Notes: generated by a model from the letters alone, not told the origin. A stretch of 64,000 bases of DNA from Massilia litorea (GCF_015101885.1 NZ_CP062941.1:4464001-4528000); one strand, 5' to 3'; shown: positions 32,080 through 42,600, counted from the stretch's first letter. A program made the numbers and translations.

Positions 32080-34758
32080 CTAATCTTCGTAGCCCAGCTT
32101 CTTCATCGCCGCCGTCAGCGTCCTGGCGGCTTTTGCATAGCCCTCCCACGGATCGTTGCCCTTGTCCAGCCGCGTATGCGCGTTCTTGACGTTCCACTGG
32201 TCGCTGGCCTTCATCTTGTCGAGTTCATCCCAGGCGAGCGGCACGGAGATGCCCAGGCCCGGCCGTGCCCGCACCGACCAGGCGCAGACGGTCGTCGCGC
32301 CCTGGCCGTTGCGCAGGTAGTCGATGAAGATCTTGCCGACCCGGTTCTTGGCGCCGCTCTTGGCCGAGAAGCGGTCCGGCAAAGTCTTCGCCAGGTGGGT
32401 CACGATCGCCTGCGCAAAACCTTTCACCGTGTCCCAGTCCTTGCCGCCCTTGATCGGCACCACCACGTGCAGGCCCTTGCCGCCGCTGGTCTTGAGGAAG
32501 CTTGGCAAGCCGAGTTCGTCAAGGAAGGCATGCATGACCTTGGCCGCTTCCTGCATCGCCGGCCATTCCACGCCTTCGCCCGGGTCGAGGTCGAACACGA
32601 TGCGGTCCGGCTTGTCGTAGGCCTTCTTCGTCGCATTTTGCGTGTGGAACTCGATCGCATTCCACTGCGCGGCCGACAGGATGCCAGCGACATTGTCCAC
32701 TTCCAGCATCGGCGGGTGGTCGGGATCGAGCGCCTGGTCCATGTGTTTCACGCCGGGCAGTTTCTTGATATCCGCATGCTTCTGGAACACCAGCTCGGCC
32801 TTGATGCCTGCCGGCGCGCGCACCAGCGAGACCGGGCGGCCCTTCAGGTGCTCCATCATCAGCTCGCCGACCAGGGCGTAGTAACGCACCACGTCCATCT
32901 TGGTGGCGCCGCTCTGCTCGTCGACGACGCGGTCGCCGTTCGTGATTTTCAGCGTCGCAGGCAGTTTTCCTTCCGGCGATTCAGGTTCCTTCGAAGCGGC
33001 TTTCTTCGGGACGGGTTCGGCGTCTTCTTTCATTTCGACTTCCTTCACAGGTGTAGGGAGTTCGCGCGTGATGCCTTTGGCCGGCTTGTCGGTGCGCAGG
33101 CCCTGGAACACCGGATGGCGCACCGAGCCGGTATTCGTCCATTCCGAAAAGCTGACCTCGGCGATGAGTTCGGGCTTGACCCAATGGTGCTTGCGTCCCG
33201 GGACCGAGCGCGGCGGGAAGGGGCTGACGTCGGTATCGAGGGCTTTCAGTTTCGCCGTGACCTCGCGCAGGCTCTCCGCATTGAAGCCGCTGCCGACATT
33301 TCCCGCATAGCGCAGCACGCCTTCCTTGTCGTAGGTGCCCAGCAGCAGCGAGCCGACGCCGGTGCGCGAACCCTTGGGGTCGGTGTAGCCGGCGATCACG
33401 AATTCCTGGCGCTGGCCGCATTTCAGCTTGATCCATTCCGGCGAGCGACGCGACACATAATGCGAGTCGCGCCGCTTGCCGATCACGCCTTCCAGGCCGA
33501 TCTTGCAGGCGGCGGCGACCAGCCCTTCCGGGTCGGTGCCGAACTCGTCGGAAAAACGCACCAGTTTCGAGGCCCGCGCCCCCTTCAGCGCCCCTTCCAG
33601 CAGCGCGCGGCGCTCGACCAGCGCCACGTTGCGCAGGTCGTAGCCGCCCAGATAAGGGGCGTCGAAGATGAAATACATGATCTCGGCCCGGTTGCTGCCG
33701 TCGAAGGCGAGCTGCAGCAGGCCGAAATTCGGGCGGCCGTTGGCGTCGTGGACGACGATCTCGCCGTCGTACCAGCCGTCGGGCAAGCCCATGTCCTCGA
33801 GCTCCTTCTGCAGCGGCACCAGCTTGTCGGTCCAGTCATTGTTGTTGCGGGTAATCAGGCGCACCTTGCCGTTCTCGATGCGGGTCAGCATGCGGTAGCC
33901 GTCGAACTTGACCTCGAACACCCATTCCTCCGGGTTGGCGGGCGGGCTGTCGACCAGGGTGGCGAGTTCGGGCGCGAACTCCTTCGGCGGCGGCGCCTCC
34001 ACCGCGCCTTCGGGCAGGCTGGCGTCGCGTGCCTGGTCGGCGGCCTTGACGGCCGCGGCGTCTGCCTTCGCCTTGGTTGTCCGGGCCGACTTTGCGGCCG
34101 ATCTGGCAGCAGGGCCGGCGGCGTCGCCCGCCTTGGCTTTGGCGGTGCGGCCGGCGTCCTTCGCCTTGTCCTTCACCTTCGCCGGCACTTTCTCGTCGGT
34201 GCCCGGCATCGGCAGCGACTTGACGCTGTCGGGCAGCTCGTCGACCACCGAGAACTCATCGGCCGGGCGCGCGTATTCGTCCTTTTCCTTGATCAGGAGC
34301 CAGGGTTCCTGCTTGTCGTCGCCGCGGCCCTTCATGCGCACCAGCACCCAGCGGCCGTGCATCTTGTGCCCATGCAGCTGGAATTTCAGGTTGCCCTTGC
34401 GATAGCCGTCGTGCGGGTCGCCTTCCGGTTCCCAGGTGCCCTTGTCCCAGATAATTACCTTTCCGGCGCCATACTGCTTCTCGGGAATCGTGCCTTCGAA
34501 ATCGGAGTAGGAGATCGGATGGTCCTCGACGTGCACGGCCATGCGCCGGTCGTGGGTGTCGTAGCTTGGCCCCTTGGGTACGGCCCAGCTTTTCATGGTG
34601 CCGTCGAGCTCGATCCGGAAGTCGTAGTGCAGGCGGCTGGCCCAATGTTTCTGGATCACGAAGGTCAGCGCGTCCTTCCCCGGCTGGCCGCCTTCCGCGG
34701 GCTCGGAAGTGATCGAAAAATCGCGCTTGGCTTTATAGAGTTTGAGGGCGTCGGGCAT
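32080..34758 (-). CDS. ligD: LigD: multifunctional NHEJ DNA ligase D (PE-LIG-POL)
   Basis: 892 residues from ATG 34758. Domain order: phosphoesterase (PE, about 10-190; HWASRLHYDFRIELDG and DHPISYSDFEGTIPEKQYGAG); a linker rich in Ala/Lys/Asp (about 200-262); ATP-dependent ligase (LIG, about 270-565; nucleotidyl-Lys in EVKFDGYRM near 283, and GLEGVIGKR, WIKLKC); another charged linker; primase-polymerase (POL, about 640-880; VFDLDPGEGVEWP with the metal-binding Asp pair near 723). This is the Pseudomonas-type arrangement. LigD processes, fills in and seals ends held by Ku. Catalytic residues of all three domains look intact. Confidence 0.97.
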   Translation of the reverse strand: MPDALKLYKAKRDFSITSEPAEGGQPGKDALTFVIQKHWASRLHYDFRIELDGTMKSWAVPKGPSYDTHDRRMAVHVEDHPISYSDFEGTIPEKQYGAGKVIIWDKGTWEPEGDPHDGYRKGNLKFQLHGHKMHGRWVLVRMKGRGDDKQEPWLLIKEKDEYARPADEFSVVDELPDSVKSLPMPGTDEKVPAKVKDKAKDAGRTAKAKAGDAAGPAARSAAKSARTTKAKADAAAVKAADQARDASLPEGAVEAPPPKEFAPELATLVDSPPANPEEWVFEVKFDGYRMLTRIENGKVRLITRNNNDWTDKLVPLQKELEDMGLPDGWYDGEIVVHDANGRPNFGLLQLAFDGSNRAEIMYFIFDAPYLGGYDLRNVALVERRALLEGALKGARASKLVRFSDEFGTDPEGLVAAACKIGLEGVIGKRRDSHYVSRRSPEWIKLKCGQRQEFVIAGYTDPKGSRTGVGSLLLGTYDKEGVLRYAGNVGSGFNAESLREVTAKLKALDTDVSPFPPRSVPGRKHHWVKPELIAEVSFSEWTNTGSVRHPVFQGLRTDKPAKGITRELPTPVKEVEMKEDAEPVPKKAASKEPESPEGKLPATLKITNGDRVVDEQSGATKMDVVRYYALVGELMMEHLKGRPVSLVRAPAGIKAELVFQKHADIKKLPGVKHMDQALDPDHPPMLEVDNVAGILSAAQWNAIEFHTQNATKKAYDKPDRIVFDLDPGEGVEWPAMQEAAKVMHAFLDELGLPSFLKTSGGKGLHVVVPIKGGKDWDTVKGFAQAIVTHLAKTLPDRFSAKSGAKNRVGKIFIDYLRNGQGATTVCAWSVRARPGLGISVPLAWDELDKMKASDQWNVKNAHTRLDKGNDPWEGYAKAARTLTAAMKKLGYED

Positions 34759-34966
34759 GGGAACTCCTGCGTTTTCCGGTACGGCCAGTGTAGGCGGAGG
34801 GGCGCGGTGCGACTGTTCGGCAGCTAACGGTCGCGCTTGGCCCCGAGCTTGTAACCGGATGTAAAAGGACGTCAACCCTTCTGAAGCGGCCAGCGTTATC
34901 GGCACAGCAGCACCGGAACGCGTCCCAGGTTCCACTTATATTTCCACTCCTGAAGGAAAGACCACC

Positions 34967-35308
34967 ATGAGCAAAATCGTCGCTACCCTGATCGCCGGCC
35001 TGTTCGCTACCTCGGCATTCGCCCAGACCGCCACGCATGCGACCGCACCGGCCACCAAGGCAGAAGCCAAGGAAGCCAAGGAAGTTGCGAAAGCCGATGC
35101 CAAGGTAGAGAAGGCCAAGGCCGACGCCAAGGCCGACGTCGCCGAAGCGAAAGCGGACGCAGCGAAGGACAAGGCCAAGGCAGTGAAAAAGGCCAGCAAG
35201 AAGAAAGCGGATGTAAAAGCCGACGCCGCAGAAGCGAAGGCGGAACACAAGGCAGACGCCGCTGCGCACACGACGCACACCACGACCGCCGCTGCCACCA
35301 CCAAATAA
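34967..35308 (+). CDS. Exported Ala/Lys/Asp/Glu-rich repeat protein
   Basis: 113 residues: signal peptide MSKIVATLIAGLFATSAFA (cleaved before QTATH), then a highly repetitive charged helix of KADAK, EAKADA and KADAKAD-type units, and a Thr/His-rich C-terminus (HTTHTTTAAATTK). It looks like a long periplasmic coiled or single helix; histone H1-like composition. No enzymatic domain. Has a clear terminator 40 bp downstream. Function unknown; cell-envelope or stress role is speculative. Confidence 0.75.
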   Translation: MSKIVATLIAGLFATSAFAQTATHATAPATKAEAKEAKEVAKADAKVEKAKADAKADVAEAKADAAKDKAKAVKKASKKKADVKADAAEAKAEHKADAAAHTTHTTTAAATTK

Positions 35309-35340
35309 TTACACGCCGCTCGAGCCCCGCCATAGCCCCA

Positions 35341-35370
35341 AAAAAGACAGGGTCCGCCCTGTCTTTTTTT
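35341..35370 (+). terminator. Rho-independent terminator
   Basis: GACAGGG/CCCTGTC stem with TCCG loop flanked by A5 and T7; follows the Ala/Lys-rich exported protein gene. Confidence 0.9.
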
Positions 35371-35526
35371 CGTCCGCCGCCACGGCCGGCAAGCCCGAAA
35401 GCAATGCGCGTTTTACCCGCAGCGGGTAAGCTGGCATCCCCGCCATCCGGGCTCGATCGAGCCGATTTCCCGTCCCATCGGGCGCATGCTCTACAATATG
35501 CGCTCCCCTCCCCCCTGGAGCGCGCC

Positions 35527-36474
35527 ATGCACAAGATCGTCTTCCTCGACCGCGACAGCCTGCTTGCCGAGGTACGCCGTCCCGCCTTTGACCACGACTG
35601 GCTGGACTATCCGGCCACCGCCCCCGACCAGGTCCTCGAACGCCTGCGCGGCGCCACCATCGCCGTGACCAACAAGGTGCCGCTGCGCCAGGACGTGATC
35701 GAGCAGTTGCCGGAACTGCGCATGGTGGCGGTCGCCGCCACCGGCACCGACAACGTCGACCTTGCCGCCTGCCGCGCGCGCGGCATCGCGGTCGCCAACA
35801 TCCGCAATTATTCGGTCGTCTCGGTGCCCGAGCACTGTTTCACGCTGATGCTGGCCCTGCGCCGCAACCTGCGCGCCTATGTCGCGGACGTGGAAGCCGG
35901 CCGCTGGGAGCATTCGAGCCGCTTCTGCCTGCTCGACCATCCGATCGGCGACCTGGCCGGCAGCCGGCTCGGCATCGTCGGCTACGGCGCCCTCGGACGG
36001 CGCGTGGCGCAGATCGGCCAGGCCTTCGGGATGCGCATCGCCACCACCTCGCGCTCGCCGGTCGAGGAGCCGGGCGTGGAACAGCTGGAGCTGGACGAAC
36101 TGCTGGCCACCTCCGACGTCGTCAGCCTGCACCTGCCCCTCGTCGATTCGACGCGAAACCTGATCGGCGCGCGCGAGCTGGGCCTGATGAAGCCGAGCGC
36201 GCTGCTGATCAATACCGCGCGCGGCGGCCTGGTCGACGAGGACGCGCTGGCCGAGGCGCTGATGCGGCGCACGATCGGCGGCGCCGGTTTCGACGTGCTG
36301 AGCAAGGAACCGCCCTCGCAGGACAATCCGCTGCTGGGCCTGCGCCTGCCGAACTTCATCCTCACCCCGCACGTGGCCTGGGCCAGCAGCGGGGCGATGC
36401 AGACGCTGGCGGACATGCTGGTGGACAATATCGAGGCCTGGGAAGCGGGCCGGCCGACGAATCTGGTGGGTTAA
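35527..36474 (+). CDS. D-2-hydroxyacid dehydrogenase (hydroxypyruvate/glycerate dehydrogenase-like)
   Basis: 315 residues from ATG 35527. NAD(P)H-dependent D-isomer-specific enzyme. Seen: VAVAATGTDNVDLAACRARGI near 74, cofactor loop LGIVGYGALGRRVAQIG near 152, catalytic Arg in NTARGGLVDE near 234, Glu in VLSKEPPSQDNPLL near 262, and His in ILTPHVAWASSGA near 285. Order and spacing match HprA/GyaR-type glycerate dehydrogenases rather than SerA (no ACT domain). Probably reduces glyoxylate or hydroxypyruvate. Confidence 0.92.
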   Translation: MHKIVFLDRDSLLAEVRRPAFDHDWLDYPATAPDQVLERLRGATIAVTNKVPLRQDVIEQLPELRMVAVAATGTDNVDLAACRARGIAVANIRNYSVVSVPEHCFTLMLALRRNLRAYVADVEAGRWEHSSRFCLLDHPIGDLAGSRLGIVGYGALGRRVAQIGQAFGMRIATTSRSPVEEPGVEQLELDELLATSDVVSLHLPLVDSTRNLIGARELGLMKPSALLINTARGGLVDEDALAEALMRRTIGGAGFDVLSKEPPSQDNPLLGLRLPNFILTPHVAWASSGAMQTLADMLVDNIEAWEAGRPTNLVG

Positions 36475-36481
36475 GCCAGCA

Positions 36482-38362
36482 TTATTCCAACCGGATCGCG
36501 ACGTCGAAGATCCAGGTCCGGCGAATCTCGACCACGTCATACTGGCGCGCCAGGACCGGCGGGAAGCGTCCGTACGGCGCCTGGCTGGCCACCACGTTGC
36601 GGATCGCCTCGTCGAGCGCCGGGACGCCGCTGGACACCTCGAAGGTCAGCTTCTCGACCGATCCGTCCGCCCGCACCGCCACCGTCACCACCGGCTGGAC
36701 GCGGGCCTGCTTCACCAGCTCGCGCACGGTATCGAAGGTCATGTTCATTTCGATCTTGCGGCTCATGGCCTGCGCGTAGGCGACCAGGTCGGCGTTGGCA
36801 TCGGCGCGGCCGAACAGCCAGCCGCGGCGCAGGCTGCTGACCGTGGGCGGGAGAGCTGCGGCAGCGTCGCGCGCGGCCTTTTCCGCGTCGAGCTGCTTGC
36901 CGATCGCGCGCAGGCGCTCTTCGCGCTGGGCCTCCTGTTCGGCCTTCTCGCGCTGGGCCTGGGCCTGTTTTTCCTGCGCCTGGCGGGCCGATTCGAGCTG
37001 CGCCTGCCGGCCTGCTTCCTGGCGGGCCAGCTCCTGGCGGGCAGCTTCCTGGCGGGCGGCTTCCTGGCGCGCTGATTCCTGGCGTGCTGCATCGAGCTGG
37101 GCCTGCCTTGCCTGTTCCTGGCGGGCCTGCTCCTGGCGGGCAGCTTCCTGGCGGGCCGCCTCCTGCCGTGCCGCTTCCAATTGCGCCTGCCTTGCCTGCT
37201 CCTGCCGTGCCGCTTCGTTGCGCGCGGTTTCCTCGCGGGCTGCCTCGGCGCGTTCGCGTTCCTGGCGCGCGGCCTCCTGGCGTGCCGCGTCGGCCAGCCT
37301 TGCCTGCTCCTGGCGCAAGGTTTCCTGGCGTGCGAGCTCCTGGCGTTCGGCCAGGCGTGCCGCCTCGAACTGCGCCTGCCGCGCCTGTTCCTGGCGTTCC
37401 GTTTCCCGGCGTGCGGCATCCAGGCGTTGCTGCTCCTGGCGCATCAGTTCCTGGCGCTGCGCCTCCTGGCGCGCGAATTCCTGGCGCTCGGCGGCCGATC
37501 GCGCCGCGTCGAGCTGGGCCTGCCTTGCCTGTTCCTGTTTTGCCTGTTCCTGCCTTGCCGCTTCCTGGCGCTGCGTTTCCTGGCGGGCCAGCTCCTGACG
37601 CTCGGCCTGTGCACGGGTCGCCTCCGCTTCCGCCAGCCGCATCTGCTCCTGGCGCGCCTGTTCCCGGCGCTCGCTCTCCTGCCGGGCCAGCTCCTCGCGT
37701 TCGGCCGTCAGGCGCGCGGCTTCGCGCTGCGCGTCGGCCTCGAGCGCCAACTGGCGCAGGTGTCGGGCGCTCGCCTCTTCCTGTTCGCGGGCGGCCGCTG
37801 CGACCCGCTTCTGCGCCTCGGCATCGATATCCGGGGCCGGGTTTTCTTCGGACCGCACCTGGGCCCTCATGACCGGCGCCGCAGGTGCGGCGGCGATGAC
37901 GGGCGCCGGCGCGGGAGGTGGTGCGGGCGCGGGCGGTGGTGCGGGCGCGGGAGCTGGGGCAGCAGGTTCAGGCAGGGGCGCCGGCGCTGCGGCGGCTTCG
38001 CTGCGCGCAGTGGTCGGAGCCGGGGCGGCCGGCGACGCTGCCGGCGCCCTGGCTGCGGGCGGCCGCTTCTGCGGCGCAGGCCGCGCCGCAGGTGCGCTTT
38101 CGACAGGCGGGGCGGGCGCCGGCGCAGGCGCCGCGGCCGGCGCGAGCTGAACCCGGAGCGCGCTCGGCGCCAGCCGCCGTTCTTCCCAGGGAAAGTGAAA
38201 ACCGGGCAGGCCAAGGGTCTCGCCGCCCACGGCAATGCTGAGCAGCAGCACGTGCACCACCAGCGACACCATGAAGGCGGTGTTCAGGCGCGAAGTGAGC
38301 CGGTCGATGGAAAACGCGCGTCCCCAGCTGAAAGCGCCCTGCGCGGGCGCGAACTCAGCCAT
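36482..38362 (-). CDS. TonB/TolA-like envelope protein with long coiled-coil repeat
   Basis: 626 residues. N-terminal cytoplasmic ~27 residues then a membrane anchor (NTAFMVSLVVHVLLLSIAVGG, about 27-48). A Pro/Ala-rich spacer follows (about 75-155), typical of TonB family. Residues ~190-500 are an extremely repetitive charged helix, with dozens of R-Q-E-A-A-R-Q-E, A-R-Q-A-Q-L and E-R-Q-E units, probably a ~45 nm single or coiled helix spanning the periplasm as in TolA. The C-terminus (about 535-626) is a TonB-C-type domain (VTVAVRADGSVEKLTFEVSSGVPALDEAIRNVV, then FDVAIRLE). It probably transduces energy across the periplasm. No exbB/exbD nearby. Confidence 0.87.
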   Translation of the reverse strand: MAEFAPAQGAFSWGRAFSIDRLTSRLNTAFMVSLVVHVLLLSIAVGGETLGLPGFHFPWEERRLAPSALRVQLAPAAAPAPAPAPPVESAPAARPAPQKRPPAARAPAASPAAPAPTTARSEAAAAPAPLPEPAAPAPAPAPPPAPAPPPAPAPVIAAAPAAPVMRAQVRSEENPAPDIDAEAQKRVAAAAREQEEASARHLRQLALEADAQREAARLTAEREELARQESERREQARQEQMRLAEAEATRAQAERQELARQETQRQEAARQEQAKQEQARQAQLDAARSAAERQEFARQEAQRQELMRQEQQRLDAARRETERQEQARQAQFEAARLAERQELARQETLRQEQARLADAARQEAARQERERAEAAREETARNEAARQEQARQAQLEAARQEAARQEAARQEQARQEQARQAQLDAARQESARQEAARQEAARQELARQEAGRQAQLESARQAQEKQAQAQREKAEQEAQREERLRAIGKQLDAEKAARDAAAALPPTVSSLRRGWLFGRADANADLVAYAQAMSRKIEMNMTFDTVRELVKQARVQPVVTVAVRADGSVEKLTFEVSSGVPALDEAIRNVVASQAPYGRFPPVLARQYDVVEIRRTWIFDVAIRLE

Positions 38363-38511
38363 GAAGACGCGCGTCCTGTGCCGGCGCTGCGAAGGAAAAC
38401 GATGTGGCCATGTCGATCAATGCAAAGATGCCGAAGAGGCAAGGAACCCGGCGATGCTATCACAGGCTTGATTCAACACATCGTTCCGTACGGGAAATGC
38501 CTTCCGTCCGC

Positions 38512-39657
38512 TCACCAGGTGCCGGGCAGCAGGATGTTGCGGTCGACGTCGCGCACGTCGCGCAGGCCGCAGAAGGCCATCGTCAGGTCGAGCTCGTTGC
38601 GGATGATCTCCAGGCAGCGCGCCACGCCCGCCTCGCCCATCGCGCCCAGGCCGTACAGGAAGGGCCGGCCGATGTAGACGCCCTGCGCGCCCAGCGCCAG
38701 CGCGCGGATCACGTCCTGGCCGGAGCGGATGCCGCCGTCCATGTGCACTTCGATTTGACTGCCGACCTCGTCGACGATGGCCGGCAGCGCGCCGATGCTC
38801 GACTGGGCGCCGTCGAGCTGGCGTCCGCCGTGGTTCGAGACGATCAGCGCGTCGGCGCCGGTGCGCACGGCCATGCGTGCGTCCTCCGGGTCCATGATGC
38901 CCTTGATGATCAGCTTGCCGCCCCAGCGGTCCTTGATCCAGGCCACGTCGTCCCAGGACAGGGCCGGATCGAACTGCTGCGCGGTCCAGGACGAGAGCGA
39001 ACGCATGTCCGACACGCTGGAGGCATGGCCGACGATGTTGCCGAACCGGCGGCGCGGCGTGCGCAGCATGTTCCAGCACCAGCGCGGCCTGGTCGCCAGG
39101 TTCATCATGTTCGGGATGGTCAGCCTCGGCGGCGCGGTCATGCCGTTGCGGATGTCCTTGTGGCGCTGGCCCAGCACCTGCAGGTCCAGGGTCAGCACCA
39201 GCGCCGAACACCGCGCCGCCTTCGCGCGGTCGATCAGGCGGTTGATGAAATCGCGGTCCCGCATCACGTACAGCTGGAACCAGAACGGCCTCGTGGTACG
39301 CGCCGCCACGTCCTCGATCGAGCAGATGCTCATCGTCGACAGGGTGAAGGGCACGCCGATCTTCTCGGCCGCGCGCGCGGCCAGGATCTCGCCGTCCGCA
39401 TGCTGCATGCCGGTCAGGCCGGTCGGCGCCAGCGCCACCGGCATCGCCACGTCCTGGCCGACCATGGTGCTTTTCAGGCTGCGGTCGGCCAGGTTCACCG
39501 CCACCCGCTGGCGAAACTTGATCTTCGCGAAATCGGCCTCGTTGGCGCGGTAGGTCGATTCGGTCCAGGAACCGGCGTCGGCATAGTCGTAGAACATGCG
39601 CGGTACGCGGCGCCTGGCCAGGACCCGCAGGTCCTCGATCGTCGTGATGATGCTCAC
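38512..39657 (-). CDS. lldD: FMN-dependent alpha-hydroxy-acid dehydrogenase (L-lactate dehydrogenase-type)
   Basis: 381 residues; TIM-barrel flavoenzyme. Seen: FYDYADAGSWTESTYRAN (N-terminal FMN contacts), ALAPTGLTGMQHADGE near 74, LVLTLDLQVLGQRHKDIRNG near 155, catalytic base IVSNHGGRQLDGA (His) near 275, and MDGGIRSGQDVIRALALGA near 306, the phosphate-binding loop. Length and motifs fit LldD/mandelate dehydrogenase type. It overlaps the upstream sensor kinase by 4 bp (ATG of lldD within the kinase's end), so both are cotranslated. Probably feeds electrons from L-lactate into the respiratory chain; the exact substrate is not proven. Confidence 0.9.
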   Translation of the reverse strand: MSIITTIEDLRVLARRRVPRMFYDYADAGSWTESTYRANEADFAKIKFRQRVAVNLADRSLKSTMVGQDVAMPVALAPTGLTGMQHADGEILAARAAEKIGVPFTLSTMSICSIEDVAARTTRPFWFQLYVMRDRDFINRLIDRAKAARCSALVLTLDLQVLGQRHKDIRNGMTAPPRLTIPNMMNLATRPRWCWNMLRTPRRRFGNIVGHASSVSDMRSLSSWTAQQFDPALSWDDVAWIKDRWGGKLIIKGIMDPEDARMAVRTGADALIVSNHGGRQLDGAQSSIGALPAIVDEVGSQIEVHMDGGIRSGQDVIRALALGAQGVYIGRPFLYGLGAMGEAGVARCLEIIRNELDLTMAFCGLRDVRDVDRNILLPGTW

Positions 39658-42600
39658 GCGTGCATGCTCCTCTCCTCGGTGTGTGCCGGATGGCGCGCCT
39701 CCGCCGCCCTCAAGGGCAGCTCGAGGATGAAGATCGTGCCCTCTCCCGCCGTGCTCTCGACGCTGATCGCGCCGCCCAGGAGCGAGGTGGCGATGGTGTG
39801 CGCGATGTTCAGGCCAAGGCCGGTGCCGCCCTGCCCCATGCGCGTGGTGAAGAAGGGATCGAACACGCGCGGCAGGTGCTCGGGCGCGATGCCGCGTCCG
39901 TCGTCGCGGAAGGCGATGCGGACCCAGTCGCCGTCCAGCAGCGTGGCCGACAGGCGCATGCTGCCGCCGGGACCGTCGAAGGCATGCAGCAGCGCGTTGT
40001 TGACGAAGTTGATCAGTACCTGGCCGAGCGGGCCCGGGTAACTGTCCATCACGATCCCCGCCGGCACGTCCAGTTCCAGCACATGGCCGGCCAGGCGCAC
40101 CTTGTTCATCAGGGTGGCGACGATTTCCTGGCAGGCGCGCGCCAGGTCGAAGCGGCGGCGCTGGGCGCTGGCCTGGTCGACCGAGACCTGGCGGAAGCTG
40201 TTCACGAGGTCGGCCGCCTGGTGCAGGCTGCGCATGATCAGTTCCGACGCCTCCTTCGCCGAACCGATGTAGCCGGCGAGCTCGGAGCGCCGCAGCGCCG
40301 CCGTGTCGAGCGCGGTCGCCAGGTCCACGGTCTTGTCGTGCAGGGTGCTGGCCATCAGCAGGCTGTTGCCGATCGGGGTATTCAGTTCGTGGGCGACGCC
40401 CGCCACCAGCGAGCCGAGCGAGGCCAGCTTTTCCTGGGCCGCGAGCTGGCCCTGCACGTCCTTGAGCCGGCGGTAGGCCTGCGCATTGTCGAGCGCGACG
40501 CCGACATACGCGGCCAGGGTGCGCAGCATGTCGAGGTGCACGCGCTGGTAGGCATGCGGCGCAAAGCTCTGTACGCTCAGGGCACCCAGCACGCGCTGGC
40601 CGACCACGACCGGCACGTAGAGCAAGGAGCGCGGCGGCCCGTAGGCCGGGGCCGCCTCCGGCGCGAAGGGCAGCGCCGCGGCCGCGACGTCATCGGGGTC
40701 GAGGCCCGGCAGGTAGCGCGCCACGTCGGCCGCCAGCTCGTTGATGAAGACTTCGCGTCCATGTTCGATGCACCAGGCGGCCAGCTGGCGCGGGTCGCCC
40801 CTGTCGCCCCCATTGCGCCCCTCGGATCGTTCGCGCGCCGGCGCGGCGCAGCGCCGGCCGTCGATGACGGCATACGGGAAATCGGGCTGCGCGCCGTCGC
40901 CGCGCGCCACCGCCACCGCGAACACGGGCGCGTCCATCAGCACCTGCACGTGTTCGTACAGGGTGTTCATGATCGCCTCGGTGTCGAGGTTGGCGGTCAG
41001 GCGGCGCCCGATGTCCGACAGCAGCGCGATGTTGCGGCGCGCGCCGTCGGCCGCCTCGCCCTGCTCCTCGGCCTCGCGCTTGCGCCGTTCGGCCGCATCC
41101 TTCTGCAGCACCAGTTCGGCGGTGCGCGCGTTGACTTCGCGCGCCAGCATGTCCTTCTGCTGGAGCAGCGCGCGGATGCGCAGGCGGTAGCCGGCCACCA
41201 CGACGACGACGACCGCGGCCAGCGCCAGCAGGCGGAACCACCAGCTCTTCCACCAGGGCGGGGTGATCGTGATCGTCAGCGCCGCCGGCGCCTCGCTCCA
41301 GACGCCGTCCTTGTTACTGGCGCGCACCCGGAATACATAGCTGCCCGGATCGAGGTTGGTATAAGTGGCGAAGCGCTTGCCGGCGTCGGTATCGACCCAG
41401 CCCTGGTCGAAGCCTTCGAGCCGGTAGGAATAGCGGTTGCTGGCGGGGGCCGCGTAGTGCAGGCCGGCGAATTCGAGCGAAAACACCGATTCGCGGTGCG
41501 ACAGGGTGATCTCGCGGGTGAGCTCGATCGGCGCGGGCAGGCGCTGCGGCTTGTTAAAGACGAGGAAGTCGGTGATGCGGACCAGCGGCGCATACGGATT
41601 GTCGCGCAGCGCATCGGGCATGAAGGAACTGAGGCCGTTCACGCCGCCGAAATGCATTTGCCCGTCCGGCCCGCGCGCGCTCGACCCGACGAAGAAGGTG
41701 CCGTCGATCAGGCCGTCCTTGGCCGTGTAGTGCTTGTACTGGCCGGTTGCCGGGTCGTAGCGGCTGATGCCGTCGGTCATGCTGGCCCACAGCCGGCCGC
41801 GCGCGTCTTCCAGCACGGCGCCGATCGGCAGCGGTCCGGGCGCATCGATCAGCTTCACCAGGCGGAAGGCGGGCTTGCCGTCCTTGCCTCTCTCCATGCA
41901 GTGCAGGCCGCCGGCGGTGCCGACCCACAGCGTGCCGCTGCGGCTCAGGGCCAGGCCATAGATGCGGTTGTGGCGCAGGCTGGACGGGTCGAGCGGGTCG
42001 TGGCGGTAGTGGGTGAACAGGCCGCTCTTGCGGTCGAAGCGGTCGAGTCCATTGTCGGTCCCGATCCAGAGGATGCCCTGCGCGTCCTCGACCATCTGGA
42101 ACAGGGAATTGTCGCCGATCCCCTCGGGCCGGCGCGGCTCGTGGCGCCAGACCTGGCGCACGCTCAGGTCCTCGTTCAGCTGGTACAGGCCGGCGCGCGT
42201 GACCGCCCACAGCGCGCCGTCGCGGGTGCGCTGCACTTCCTGCACCGGGGCCGTGCCCAGGCCCGGCAGCTCGACCCGGTGGAAGCGGCCGCCGCGCACG
42301 TCGCTCCAGGCCAGCGCGCCGGCGCTGCCGACCCACAGCCGCCCGCTTTCGATGGAAAGGCTGTGCACCACGTCGTTCGGCAGGGTGTCGTCGCGGCCGT
42401 CCTGGTGGCGCAGCTGTTCGGTGTGGCCGGTCTCGGGATTGAGCAGCACCAGGCCGCCGCCGCTGGTGCCGACCCAGAGCTTGCCGTCCGGACGCACGGC
42501 GACGTCGCGCGCCTTTTCGTAGCCGACCCGATAGCCGTTCTCGGGACGGAAGCTGAAGTTCGAGAAACCGCCGCTGGCGAGGTCGGTACGCGAGAGGCCG

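Noticed and set aside
36600..38240. Long Ser/Arg/Pro-rich plus-strand frames opposite the TonB-like gene
   Set aside because: They are reverse translations of the RQEAARQE repeat and Pro/Ala spacer; no gene features.
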